From Ischnura elegans (Eukaryota > Arthropoda > Insecta > Odonata > Coenagrionidae): a stretch of DNA of 64,000 nt. Below the pieces are notes generated by a model. The model was given only the letters and a program-made list of their open reading frames with translations. It was not told the origin of the DNA and made no database searches. Positions 32,201-47,200 of this stretch are shown here, in pieces (positions within the stretch are counted from its first letter, which is position 1; every line of letters starts with the position of its first letter). Both the position numbers and the translations under genes were made by a program. The DNA lies in contig NW_025791658.1 in assembly GCF_921293095.1 (NCBI RefSeq), forward strand, positions 4,898,001 through 4,962,000. The letters run 5' to 3'.

Positions 32201-35200
32201 TAAAATTCACTGTTTTTTCCAGGTTTTCACCGTCTAAATGTCATAAAATTCACGTATTGTAGATAAGGCATTTTGGGCAGAAATATTGATCACGTAGCAA
32301 TCATCGCCCGCACGTTAACTAAAAATGTAACAAACGCAACAGACACTGTGATTGCATACACAGCAATGAAAGTGAATCTATCTCTCATAACGTCACCTGT
32401 AGTTGGCAAAATTCAGGTCCTGCTAAAGGGTGTGAGTGGGAAAATGGAGAGAGCAGGGTGGCAGGAAAGTGAAGAAGAGCCTGATTTTTTGCCAGGGTTA
32501 ATGTCTTCCAATCGCAGGCTTAAGGTCAATGTGCTGTCATGACACACGGACCAATTAATAGTTGCGCTTTCGAATACACGTGTTCAGGTAAATGCATGGG
32601 CAGTATCTGCACGTGACTCAGCCTTGAAACATTATCGAAACATCGATTTTTCTTTTAATCTGTCTATCGTAGTTCTACAATCAAGTTTGAGAGATTTCTA
32701 AGGTTTTATGGTGAAATTCACGGCTATTTCTAGGTTTTTTCACGGTAGACGAAATTCACGGTTTTAAGGTTTTCACGGTTGAGTGGGAACCCTGTAAAAA
32801 GGGTCTGCTTTCAATGGCAGTCAAACGCAAACAGTACTAGCTTAACACTCTTGAGTGCCGCATCATTCACCGTATAACCTTGGTGTGTTGCAGAATACCT
32901 TGTTTTGGTAACCAGTGACCAGCAGCGACTTGCCCAAAAAGACTCTCGGACGTCATCCCACCCAAAGATTTGAAAAGGGAAATAAAATTAAATACCCAAT
33001 CAATTATAATAATTCATCTAATTAACCAAAGTGTTTTTTTCAATAGCATACATCTAAAATGTAGCAAAATAACGGCTATTTCCAGGTTTTTTCACGGATG
33101 AAGAAATTCACGGCTTATTCACGGTTTTAAGGTCATCACGGTCGAGTGGGAACCCTGACGTTCACAGCAGTGAAAGGGTTAAGGGGCGGGGGGACTGTAA
33201 TCAGATAAATACAGTACGTCCATTTGGGATGACATTCCAAAAAGACTTCACACAAACATCAGTCCATGCGTTACCTTCATGTGAGCGTTGAGGTTGTAGT
33301 TGAGTGAGAAGCTCTTGCCGCAGACGAGGCACGAGAAGGGCCTCTCGCCAGTGTGGGTCCTCCGATGTCGGTTCAAGTGACTGCTCTTCGAGAAGCACTT
33401 GTCACAATCCTCACACCTAAACAAACAGAAGAGCACGACATTAGCAAAAATTTCACTCTGCCATGATTTCTCGAAAAACAAAAAATCGATGACTAATGCT
33501 TCTTGAGCGTTACACCTTTTTGCCCATGCGGGAAAAAACCGCAAAGATTTAAATCGTGACCAGATACTTTTCATACAGCATGATTTTAACTGTACAAAAA
33601 GATTACATATTCATCATTACGGGTTCATTCCGAGCACGAACATGAATGGCTGTTGCTGGGATTAATGGTAAAGATGATGTAGCCCAATTTTTATGATTTT
33701 TTAAAACAACCAATTGATATACTCAGGGTTATCATCATTTTGAATGAATTAACTCTGAGAAAGAAGAAATGATCTGGCTGAACTTGTCCTATTAAAACAT
33801 ACAGGACAAATCACGGGAGACTGATGACGTTTTTATGTAATAGGGTGGTTTCCTAATATTTTTTATTGCCTATATCGAAAGATTATTACTCCTGGAGTAC
33901 GTATTTCACGCTTTTAGATTTTTAAATGACAACATCTATTTTTAGCGATTAAATTAAAAGTGATAATTTTCAAGAGCGCAAAAACGCGACGGCTAAGTAT
34001 GAATGCTGGGAAAACTCAGTGTTACGTCGTTCTCGTCCCCGCTGCCGCAAGTGTGGTGACCTTGGGGCGAGGCTTTGAGGGCTGATACGATGCAGGATGC
34101 TAGCAGGTAGCAGAGTACCATGCTAGCTGGAAGCGCTTGGCTTGGCACGGGGTTTCCCCAGCATTCATACTTAGCCGTCGCGTTTTTGCGTGCTTGAAAA
34201 TTTTCACTTTTCATTTAATCACGAAAAATAGCTATCGTCATTTAAAAATCTAAAAGCGTGAAATGCGTACTCCAGGAGTACTAATCTTTCGATTCAGGCA
34301 ATAAAAAAGAAATAGGGAACCACCCTATTGGTCAAGACAGGAAGCATCACCAATTACCTAAATGGTTTTTCTCCTGTGTGTATCATCTTGTGCTGGACCA
34401 GGTGATAGCGCCGCGCAAAGCTTATACCACAGATGTCACACAGGTATGGCCTCTCCCCGGTGTGGGTTCTTGCGTGGCGCACCAGCTCCCCACGCGATCC
34501 GTACACCTTGTTGCAGAACTCGCACACAAATGGCTTCGTCTCCGTCTCCCCCAGGATCTCGTTCACGAGCGATGCCGAGAGGACGTTGCCCGCATGACCT
34601 TGGGCTCCGTCGACGAGGCTGCCAATGTCCATCGTGCCGTGACGCTCGTTCTCGCCGCGAAGTCTGCCGTTCCAGTCCTCGAGTGAGATTGTGGGCTCGA
34701 GGGTAGAGTTGAGACTGTCAGGGGGCATTAGGTGATCAGGGCCATCCTCAACCTGAAAACATAAGTCACGTGAAGCAACTTTTAACTTTCCAAACAGCTT
34801 CATAATGTAACCAGATCGAATATATTGTAACCCTGATTAAAATGCTCTAAAACTACAGTGAAATGTCTTTATTACGAACGCCAGTGTAACGAAATATTCA
34901 GTATAGCGTCTATAAATTATTTTCCGTCCGGTATAACGAAATTTCCCGTATAACATACTTCCCGTATAACGAAATTTCAGTTTAACACGTTGCGGACCGG
35001 TCACGGAGATCTCGGTGTTTCATCGTGGCTTTCAGGAGTCCGGTCTTCGGATATTTTCGGATCCAAATGCATTTTTAATTGCCTGCCATAAAACGAAATA
35101 ATTATTCTAGTTTCTTATAGATACATTCGTCAACAAAGGAATGATATTTATATTTTCATACACATTTTAATATTTTAACTAATTAAAAATCCTTTCATAA

Positions 35201-38200
35201 GCTTTCTTGTTATTTGACAGAATTCAAATTTTCCTCACGCACATTTCCCCCAAATTTTGTCACTTTCTCATCGCATGCTGACTTGTTTTTCACCCACAAA
35301 TGCCTCAGTTGTGGTGAGGTGGATTTGCACTTCCACACGATGTTTTCGCGCCATAGTGCATGTGCATGGCATATATTGAGCTCATTAATTATTCATAGAG
35401 ATACGTGAAAATCGCACTTTCATTTTTATTTCATCGCACTTTCAATAGCAGTTGATCGCATCTTGTAGCGTCTATTTATTTATTTTCATAATGATTTAGA
35501 TGACGATAAAATGAAGTGAAACACAGTTATATGACAAAATACAGAATATTTTAAATAATTATGTTGTAGAACAATAATAAACTAAGGAATAAGACATATA
35601 GTGGCGGAGGTGTAGCTTGCCCGCGCCCACTTGTAGTTCGCGGCCACGTAGAGTCAGCCAGCCAACCTAGCAGCTGGCCAGTCGCTCACATGCTTCAATG
35701 CGGTTGAGTGTCGGCGGAGCATTTAAATTGCGCTCGCCACAAAATGTACGAATTTTGCCATCGAAAAGGCAAATTTGCGTTAAAATATCATATAAGACCA
35801 GTCATCGCATCTATGTCACATTTATTATCGCATTTACATCGGATTAATCGCATTTGCGATTTTCACGCATCTCTAACCATAATTAGTACTCGATGTGGGG
35901 GGTACCTTGTACTGTGTGTGGGTTGAAACTAAACCATCGAGTTTTACTTTTTGTTTCAACCCGAATGGTTTGACTCCCATTTCAGCTCCCCGAGTTTAAA
36001 TCCATTTTGTTTCGTCTCTACATTTCGCTCCCGGGAACGAAACTAGTGAAATTTTACTGGTTTTGACTTTCCTTGAACAATTTCTTTTGCCGTCCCTACT
36101 AAAGACCTTCAGCAGAATATGGGACAACTTAGACGGCCAAATTTTGAGGCATGATGGGTTGATAAAGACAATCGCAGAAGGACAGGTGGGAGGGAAAAAA
36201 GACAAGGGAAGGCCGCGAATGAGTTACAAATAGGACAATGAGTAATAAAGGATGTGAAAGAGAAGAAATACGTCGCCATGAAAAGGCTAGCGGATAGGAG
36301 AGAGGAATGGAGATATGGGTAAAAAACCATTGGTAGGATTGTTTGTTGTAATATTGTAAATTTCCTATGTATGATTACTGGGTTGGTCACTAGGATCTCT
36401 ATGCTTGTTGTTACCGTGACAACTAATAATAAATACTTAATAACGGACTCTGAACTTGAAAGCGTTTATCAATCGATATGTAAAGATTTTCACGCATCTT
36501 AAATTATGCATGATATCAATAAGAATTGAAATACATGAGCAATTTAGAGGACACTCACCTCCTGCTTGGTCTGTTTCTCTGGTTCCGCTTTCAACTGTCG
36601 CCTCAGCTCCCCGCGAACACGGCTAATGTCAATCTGCAAGGAGAAATACATAGATGGCTTTTAGCACACGCCAAAACAGCATTTAGGCCTGTATTCTCAG
36701 TCAAAAATATACCAAGAGTGTTTCCATAAAATTCAAATACAGTAAAACCTCCATGTAGTGAACCTCTTTACATCATAAACCTCCATACATCACACCAACC
36801 CTACGGTCCCGTCTGATTTACATGTAAATTTATAGGCCAACCTCTTTGTAGTGAACCTCTTTATATCGTAAAACCTCCACTCATCACACCAAGGAGATAC
36901 CCCTGAGACAGTCTAACTACCTCCGCAAATTGTACCGAGACAACTAGAGACCATTAATGCAGCTGCGATTATGTACATGGAATGACATTTTCAGCAATAA
37001 ATGTTTCACACTTATTTTTCTTATATACCCTATTATGCAGTAATTTTCACGTTAATTATAAGTTGTGGCCATTTTGTTCAATATGAGAGCTTACCTAACA
37101 GTAAATGAGAATAAAGATATCCAACTATCCTTAATCATTTTAAGTGACTGTTGAATTGAGATAGATCACATTGTTTCCTCTCGCATCATGGTAAAAATCA
37201 AGCAATAGCGCTCGCTTTCTGTAATTATTAAATAATAAATATATGTTCACTTATGCATGCATGTTTGTTTTAACACATAAATATAATAGTTTATAATGCC
37301 TTTCATTTCCAAAGGATATGAAAAAATGGTGCCCATCAATAAAACCTCTCTATAGTGAACCTCCATACATCAAATTGCCCAAATTTTGTTCCCCTCCATT
37401 ACGATGTAACGAGGTTTTACTGTATTTCTGTAAACAGCTAAATGAATATTTTAAAGAACATTTCCGCATTAATCAGTTTTTTGTCCATCCCAATGAAAAA
37501 TAATAGATTGAGGTTCCAGTGCATAGATTAAAGTTTTCAACCGATTGCGATCGGTTTGCTAGGAGTAATTACAAAGTGTCCTAGCACTCTCCTCAGGACG
37601 GACAGTATCAGTACCTAATAGTTTTGCTGCATCACATTTAGATATGTGGTATGCCTGTTATAATGTTCATGATAAGCCATTTTTATCAAATAAAGATAAA
37701 TTTTCCCATGTAAAATCCAAATGTATCACGAATATGAATAAATGGCATAGTAAGCAAGTCTAATTATTTAAAAAGAGATCGGTAACTTTTGGTGCTAACT
37801 ATCCTGCAAAGACGTTTTTTCTCCAAATCATTCATCAACATATTAGCTAAAAGATGGAAACTAGGAGGAAAACATGGATAGGCTGTTGGTTTACCACATT
37901 ACAACTTCTTTGGATATGTTGGAATTCAGGAAGAAGGTTAAGCTATGGTCAGACTCGACTACTTTTTGACTGTATCTCTACAAGCCATGATGGAAGAGTT
38001 AGGACAGTATTCTTAGTCAACGCTGTAGGGCCAACCGACCCTGGATACGTCATCAGCCCCTACATAAACCGATCTCGCCCTACATACGCCACATCAAGCC
38101 CTACATATGTCCGTTTCTGGAACTAAATGTGCCCTACTTGACGTAGGGTACCCGAACCAGCCCTATACACCGTAAAAAAACATGGCGGCCACATTTCGCC

Positions 38201-41200
38201 CGCTGATTACTTTGATTAAATAATCTACGTTACAATCGATATAAAGGGCGGATCCATCCATCCAAGCCTGGATTCATCGAGAGCTTTCTTTGCCAGTTCG
38301 CGATCTTTTTAGCGGCAATAACATGGTTGTACTTGTATTATTAATGCTCCATGTAAGGCCTGGTTTCCAAAAACCACACATCCGTGGCTGTGTGATCACA
38401 AATACAGAAAAGTGGTTTGCACGAATGCTTCAAAACCACTGCTCGACGTCGGAAACTACACTTCCAGGCACCACGCCATCTAGTTGCGTCTCGCACAAGT
38501 TGCCTGGGTTGCAACTGCTGCGCGACATGTGTCCGTGATCAAGGAGCACGGTTGCGCACTGCGAAGCTTGGATAACAGGAACATGGTGCTCCCGTAAATG
38601 CAGCTACAGCGTGATCGCTTCCGTTTTACGGTGGGGATTTTAACGGATATAATACTCCCGGTGCATCCTTACAGTAATTCCAATGATTTTGCGTCTGTCT
38701 TTATTTTTTCTATAAATATCGCAGAAAATATTGAGCGTGAGTGAAAATCATGCGCGGATAATCCACAACACGGATAAACCGCAGCCGGATAATCAGGAGT
38801 CTGCTGTATTTACAACCTCCTCGTATGCATCCCTTTTTCCGTCACTCGGCATGTCCCTTTTCCATCGCTGTAATCATCTACGGTACTGTCTTTCTGCCAC
38901 ACAAAAAGCATGGACGCCAACAGCAATTGTAACGCCATGCTTTTAATTAGCAGGGTTCCCACTCTAACTACATTATAAAATTCACTGTTTTTTCCCGGTT
39001 TTCACGGTCTGAATGTCGTCAAATTCACGGTGTGTTGATACGCCATTTTGGGTGGAAATATTGCTCACGTAACAATCATCGGCCGCACATTGACTACAAA
39101 TTTAATGAACGCGACAGATGCCGTGAGTGCAAGCGCAGTAATGAACGTGCTCTGACGTCACCTATCGTTAGGAAAATGCAGGGCCTGGTTGTGAGCAGAA
39201 AAATGGAAGTAGTAGGGTGGCAGGGAAGGTAAGAAGTGTCTGATTTTTCACCAGGGTTAATGATCACTTTACCGGTTACCAGTCTTCCAATCACAGGTTA
39301 ATGTGTCGTCATGGCACACGGACCAATAACTGCTCTGCGAATACACGTGCGTAGATAAATGCGTGGACAGCGTCTGCACCTGACTCGGCCTTGAAACACG
39401 ATCGAAACATCGATTTTTCTCGTAATTGATAGTTTGATTTGCCTAAATTATGAAAATTACAAGAAATTACACTGAAAGTTTGGATTATTTGTGTTTTCCG
39501 ATTATTATTCGTGCTCATTGAGAGCTTTCTTTGCCAGTTCGCGATCTTTTTAGCGGCCATAACATGGTTGTACTCGTATTATTAATGTTCCATGTAAGGC
39601 CTGGTTTCGAAAACCACACATATGTGGCTGTGGTATCATGGATATGGAAAAGTGGTTTGCACAAATGCTTTAAAACCACTGCTCGACGTCGGAAACTACA
39701 CTTCCAGGCACCACGCCATGTAGTCGTGTCTAGCACAAGTTGCCTGGGTTGCAACTGCTGCGCTACATGTGTCCGTGATCAAGGAGCACGGTTGCGCACT
39801 GCAAAGCCATGCTAGCCTGGATAGTCGGAAGAGTAATGTAATAATCAGGGTTGATTAATTTAAATCACTTTGATTTAAATCACGATTTAAATCACTTGAT
39901 TTTTATTTTAAAAAATCAGGTGATTTAAATCATAATGTGATTTATATGTTTGATTTTTAAAGAGTCGAGAAAAGGAAGCTGTAAGTGTATAATTTTGATT
40001 TTTATTTCTTAATTAATACAATGAATCGACAGTTATCAGCACAATGGTGGCTCTTAAATAGAAATGATACTGTAGGAATGCATGTAACATGAAAATTTAA
40101 AAAAATGGCTTTGGTTAGAATACTAGTGTATCCGTTGAAAAAAAATTGTTTTCTGATTTAACTTCTAAGCGTAGGCACCATGAAAAGTTGCAATTACAGA
40201 ATTTTTCTAAACTTCATATGCTTTAGAACCGCATAATATTGCACATTTGATACTTCCAATGGCAATTTTATATTATGCTGATGTAATTTTTAATTTGATA
40301 CCATTGGCATTTCCATAGTTCTCTCCCCTGATTGACTAAATGTTGTATTGAGTTTAGAGTATGTTGCCTCTTATTGTTTCTGCAAACGATCATTCTCCAA
40401 TATGCTGCCCAAATAGTTAGTTTTGCAAATAACTGAATTTTTGATGAATGGAGAACCATAAAAATCTCATTTAAATCAATAAAATCCGATTTAAATCATT
40501 AAAATCTGATTTAAATCAAAAAAATCAACAAAAATGATTTTTTTGAAAAAAATCGTGATTTTTATCAACCCTGGTAAAAATACTCAAAAAAATTCCACAA
40601 CCTTTGCAAACTACAGAGAGAATTAAAGGGATTGATGAGAGAATACAGACCTCTGAGCTAAGGAAGCTGGGAGGTAACTTGTCCACTGGTTGGAGTGCAT
40701 TCTTTCTCCGAGACCGTCTCACCCGTTTCCGGATTCCCATCATGCCAGAGTTGCTCACCTAGAAATAGAAGACAAACAAATATTTGGATTCGTGCAACAG
40801 CTAATCACAAATACAGTAAAACCTCTTTTCATTGTAAGGGAGGGGACCAAAATTTGGGCAATTTGATGTATGGAGGTTCACTATAGAGAGGTTTTAGTGA
40901 TGGGCACCATTTTTCATATCCTTTGGAAATGAAAGGCACTACTCTCTTTTAAACGATTATATTTATGCATTTAAATAAACATTTATGCATTAGTGAACAT
41001 ATATTTATTATTTAATAACAACAGAAAGCGAGCTCTACTGTATGATATTTGCCATGATTTGAGAGGAAACAATGTGATCGCTCACAAATCAACAGTAACT
41101 TTAAATGATTAGGATAGTTGAATACCTTTTTTTTATTTACTGTTAGGTATACTCTCATACGGAACAAAATGGCCATAACTAATGGTTAACATGAAAATTA

Positions 41201-44200
41201 AAGCATAATAAACGTGTGTAAGAAAAAAAATAAGGGTGAAACATTTATCGCTGAAAATGTCAATCCATAAACATAATCGTGGCTGCATTAATGGTCTCTA
41301 GTTGTCTCGGTACAATTTTCGGAGGTAGTAAGGCTGTTTCAGGGGTATCTCCTTGGTATGATAAGTGGAGGTTTTACAAGATAGAGGTTCACTACAAAGA
41401 GGTTTGCCTTTAACCCTAATACGGGCAAAGTGAGTCTCTTGGACTCATCGCATCACATTTTTGATAATTTTATTATGTTATTGAAATGTCAGCATGTTGT
41501 AATTTTTTTACTTCTTCTAATTGTATATTTCCTATAAATTAGAGTAATTCAAACTTCTTTCGGAATTAAAGTAACTTAGAAATAATTTTTTTCCCTGAAT
41601 TCCCACAAATCCGGGCAAGGTGAGTCTGTTTGCACGAAATGTAAAAAGTAATGTGCATTTTTACAAATATTTGGTTTGAATTGTCAAAATAATGTAAAAT
41701 TATCACTATGTACATGTAACGATAAATATTTGGTGTTTTATGTAGTGAAAACAGAAAGAATTAGTCATAAGAGTCCACTGTACTCGCTGTTTGACTATGT
41801 ATGAAATAATTAAGTACAGTGGAACCTGTTTAGTACGTTTCTGAAGGGACCACAAAAAATGAACGTACTAACCAGGAAAACGTGCTAACGAGGAAAGTAA
41901 AAAATAGCAGTCGGGGTAATTGCAATCTGTGGAAAAGTCGTCATAATTACAATTACTATCGGTAGTTCTCGTAGGATCACCTTCCTGAACTCTTTTCACC
42001 TTTAAAATAAAGAAAATGGGCGCTACATTGAAAAACAATACCATGTGAATGAAAAATCACAATGTTTCATAGATTTCCCGAAGACAATTACATGAAAACG
42101 GCGTCTTTCTCCCGTGATTTATCCTATATGTATTTATAGAAAGAGGACAAGTATAGCTAAGTCATTTCTTTTTTGTCACAGCATACTCGGAGAATATAAC
42201 AACAACCCTGAGTATGTCAACGGGTTGTTTTTAAACATCATAAAAATTGGACAAAATTATATTAAACTTAAATTACGGCAACAGCCGTACACATTTGCGC
42301 TTCTGGAATAAAGCCATATCGATTGTTATAGCGATCGATATATCGAATAATAACACGCAAGATTATTAGATTACGAGGTATTTACAAGAAGATTTAACAG
42401 TATACAGTTGAAATTTACTTTTAAAATTTGTTTTATGTCGTCTGCTTTCGTGCCGAGATCAAGTATTTTTAAGCTAAGCTTCGCGTGGAGATCCAGAGCA
42501 TCGTCTGCTCCCGCAGCAGTAGTCAAATACGCACGTACTCTGTAGCATTGACGTCGTGCAGTACTGCTATAGATAAAGTGGGAATTGGATAAGACTCATT
42601 TCTTCATCATGATAACTCGTGCAATAGCAACAATTGCCCTCTCGTGAAATTTGTGCGCAGGTGGCACTGCAGAGGCAACAGAAGGTGAGGAGCTCGGGGT
42701 GGGGAAAATTGGGGCTTCTCATTGGCTGCAGTTTTGCGTAGTCAGACATTCCTGATAAATGGCCATATTTTATTATTTATCACGTCATAAGAATTGAGAG
42801 ATGCATTTGGATAAATCACGGTAGAAGAAAGATATGTGGAATGAATGCAAGAATTTTAATGGCTAGTAATAACAAATTAAATCATGAATTCGGAGCTTTA
42901 CGACCCTTAAGAAGATACTGGAGAACGAATTGCGGGTTGCGTCACAGCTAGCAGTTGAGCGTACTAACCAGGAAAGCGCAATTTTTTCAAACGTACTAAC
43001 CAAATACTTTTACCTGTGTTTTGTTCCGATGGTACCGGGACCGAGAGAAATCGTCGTACTAAGGAGGAAAACGTACTAAGGAGGAACATACTAACCAAGT
43101 TCCACTGTAATGTAAAACTTTTGTTAGACAAAAAATAATCAATTTTATGTTAAATGATTCTGTAGTGTACAATATCTACAAATTGATGTGAAAATTAATA
43201 TTTTTCACTGTTTAATAGTTCAAATTAAAAGCATAAGTTAAAAGAGTCCATTGGACTCACCTTGCCCGATTACGTCAGAAAAAAATATTGCCCGTATTAG
43301 GGTTAAATTTACATGTAAATCTGACGGGACCGTAGTAGGGGTATGAAGTAGAGAGGTTTATGATGTAAAGAGATTCACTACATAGAGGTTTTACTGTATT
43401 TTTATTTATTTTCACCCCCCCAAAAACATCTCATTTAAGGCCTTTTGCAACGGGGAAAATAACATGAAACAACGACCATCACACACAACCATTCCCTGGG
43501 TAGGGGCGACCCACCCAGGTAGGACTTTAACCCACACCCTTTGGTTTGTCAGGCGAGGAATTAACCCCGCCGCCACCAAGGCCGGAAAAATATGTAGTGC
43601 AAATAGTTTCCTTCGTTTGATAGGGTATTAATAATCCTCATTTAAGACAAGTGCTACCAGCTAGCAGGGTACTCTACGCTACCCCCATGCTCGGCAGCCT
43701 GCATCGTAACGGTGCTCATAGCCTCGCATCAAGGTGGCCGCACACGGCAACAGCCGGAACCAGAATGACATCACACAGGATATTCTCAGCATTCATACTT
43801 AGCTGTCGAATTTTCTCGTGCTTGAAAATTTTCACTTTTCATTTAATTGCAAAAAATAGATATCGTCATTTAAAAATCTAAAAGTGCGAAATAGGTACTC
43901 CAGGAGATTTGATTACCTTTTGATTTAGCCAATAAAAGAGCAATAGGACACCACCCTATTGTCGTGTCATCAGATTATTACGGTGTGTTTACTCCGATGT
44001 GCTAACTGCTGTTAGGTTCAACTTACGTTGGAATCGAGTCCCTCACAATCTTTGGTGCTGTTATTGTACGATGCTGACGAACTATCCACAACTGGATACC
44101 CACAGGAAGTGCTTGGGTTCTCCTCCATCCCATCTGGCTCATCCATTGTCTTCAGGATTACCTGCAATTAAAGAAAGAAATCAATTATGGTAGAACTTGG

Positions 44201-47200
44201 TTAGTACATTCCTCTTTAGAACCTTTTCCTTCTTAACATGGTGATTTCTCTTGGTCCCACTACCATCCAATCAGAATACAGGCAAAACTATTTGGTTAAT
44301 ACAGAAGATTCCATTTACTCAGGCAGACCTGGAAAACAATTTTCCGAAAGAGAAAACGGCAAATATGTAACCAACAAGGTTATTTGCTAGACACGAAGAA
44401 GAGGCCGCTCGCCGCTCAAGGATAGGGCTGAGAGTTATGTTGACGTCAGCGTCGCCCTCCTCACACACTACTCCTGTGGATGGGGGAGGTTGGACGAGTA
44501 TATTAATTGACAACCTTTTCCGAATTTTCATTCATTGCCTGATGATGTGCCCTGTAATGGATGCGAACGCTCGCAGGACAAAGTGCAACACGCAGCTGCT
44601 CCCGAAAGCCGTTAGCGGTGATAGTAATAGTAAAATCAGTGATCGCCTTCATCTTTAAGGGAAATCAGGGTTTGCCCCTCAAAAAAGTTCTTTCCACTTA
44701 ATATTTGTCAATATAAAATGTCAACCCCACTGAACACTACAGATATGGCCCTAAAAATTGTCATGGTAAGTGAGCGATGCATTTCAGGCGTTGTAATTTA
44801 AATTGTGTTCACTATAGGATGACTTTCCTGGGACTATTTCACAGCCACGCACAACAATTAAGTTGAAATTGTACAGTAGTAGAAAATCCAAGTTACCACT
44901 CCGGTGGATGGGGGAGGTTGGACGAGCATATTAATTGACAACCAATTCCGTAATTTCATTCATCGCCTGATGATGCGCCCCGCAACGGTCGCGAAAGCTT
45001 GCACGACAAAGCGCAATACGCAGCTGCACCCAGAAGCCATTAGCAATGATTAAGTGTACATAGCTTCATATCAATTGCCTCTCCATGGTGATGTTTTGGA
45101 TCAGAGTTCCAATCAGGTAATTGTTATCAAAAGTAAAAATTTCAATTAATTTTGTCTGTCTCATTTTTGAGAAATTTTTTTGTAGTAAAAGATGTTACTG
45201 TGATTTTCTTAAAGAGGGGGTAAGTAGTGGGATTTGATTTGTTGGAGGCAACTCTTTTTGTGCACATTACTCAGGGATAAAACCATTGGGCCATAATGAT
45301 AAGGTGAATGTCAGTTTATCTGTGGTACTATGTATTGTTAATACCCAGCCCAATATAGAGAAATTTTATCATCGACGACTAATTCGGGAGGCTATTGAGA
45401 TTGAGAAATGCCCCCAACAGAGTTCAGACAAGGTAAAAACAGAGTTGACAAGGTAAAACTCAGCCAGACATGGAAAACGATATTCCAAAAAGAGAAAACG
45501 GCGAATATGTTACCAACAAGGTTATTCGCTAGATAAGAAGAAGAGTCCGCTCGCCGCTCAAGGACAGGGCTGATAGTCCTGCTGGCGTCAGTGCCACCCT
45601 CCTCCCCCACTACTCCTGTGGATGGGGGAGGTTGGACGAGGATATTAATTGACGACCAATTCCGTAATTTCATTCATCGCCTGATGATGCACCCTGTAAC
45701 GGATGCGAAAGCGTGCACGACAAAGCGCAATACGCAGCTGCACCCAGAAGCCATTAGCAACCATTTCTGTGATACTCCCAACCCCAACATCTGATTCCAA
45801 GCCCTGAATTTTTTTTCTTTAATCCAGGGTTCATGTCTGTAGTCAGAACTTCTTGGGGATCAAAAACTGAGATCTTTTCAAATACAGTAGATTCCGTTTA
45901 ATGGGTCCACCGGTTACTTGGGGCAGCCGCTTAATTGGGGCAGATCTTGAAGAACAGAACCCAATAGATAGGAATATCCCAGAGTATTCTCCGCTTAATT
46001 GGGACAGCCTATGCCGCTTTATTGGGCCATGAGTCGGCGAGATAGACTCCATACTCGCGACGAAATTAAAATTTTTTGTTTTCAGAATACTATTTTTTTA
46101 TATTTTCCTCCTCTGATTTACTCTTATTTTTCACAAGCGTTCCTATTCTTGCCCTATTTTGAAAGCTCTTTTTGTTTTACTATCCGCAAGAGGATAGAAC
46201 TTTTCTTTAATAGGACTTACAAGGAGACTTTGCCAAACCGATGTCAAGAAAGAAGATGAAACCTTTTTTATTTGAAAGTAGACACTTAGATAGGAATACA
46301 GTTGAAGGGTTTTGTCCAAATACGCCCGGATTTGAGAGAAAAAAGCATTTAAAAATTGAAAAATATGGTCACGTTGAATTTAATATTAAAAATTTCATTC
46401 ATTGTTTAAAAGCGATTTGGCCGAGTGGTAGCGTACCGCACTATTGAAGTGAATGTCCAGAGTTCGAGACTCGGTGAGAGTAAATTTTTTCCAGTCTGCC
46501 ACCTCCTCCATTTTTTGTAATCCGTTCCATCCTCTTCTAATTTGTTCATTTAGGACGTTTTACATTTTTTTATTTGAATGTTGTTTGAGAATATGCCCTA
46601 AACTGACATTTTTGTCGCTAGCTAACCCTTACTTCGAAATATTCTTTCCGTGCCAAGATTCATGAAAGCAGGAGTGGTAAAACTGTGGTGCTGGCTTCGA
46701 AGTGAAGGGAACTCATTTCCAAAGCAAAAGATTTTAAACATATTGTCTCCGGAGAGTCTCCCAGGTTCCTGCTGTTGTAGTATTTAGAATATACAACAAT
46801 TTTCACTCGTCTACCTGTATGATCAATTTGGAGTATTCCAAGTGCTAAACGTCGCTATTGCCCTTCTGACTGTCGTTGCTCTCCTGCAGTCTATTTTTTT
46901 ACCTTGGTAATCGTCAGGAAATGCCCTTATAACTTAATTTATTTTGCTGAATAACTTTTGCAGCATGTATTTTGTTGCCGAGAACCTATTCAAGCGAATT
47001 CGATTTACCGGAGATATTGAGTTAAAAGTTAAAAGGCTAAAATTTTTGTGTATAATAGGATTTTGTAAAGGAAGAAAGAAATTTTGTCCTCAACACCTGA
47101 ATAGTTGAAGGGCTAGTCGATTAGAACGAAGTTTTTTCAACACATAGTAACCTGGATAGGAGGTTGAAGTACCATCTATATTTTTCGTTGGAATAGTAAG

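Larger units (their letters stand above)
40814..43396. mobile_element. Family F pogo-type MITE, interrupted by G and H
   Basis: TA-flanked. CAGTAAAACCTC starts it and GAGGTTTTACTG ends it. Inverted relative to 36740-37422. The two outer parts (40814-41413 and 43303-43396) total about 690 bp, the length of the intact sister. The break is at a TTAA. Confidence 0.88.

Noticed and set aside
40268-40459. 63-codon frame inside the GATTTAAATC hAT element
   Set aside because: No transposase motif; the element is a short non-autonomous MITE.
46412-46490. Functional tRNA gene
   Set aside because: A and B boxes are present but the ends do not form an acceptor stem and the anticodon arm is poor.
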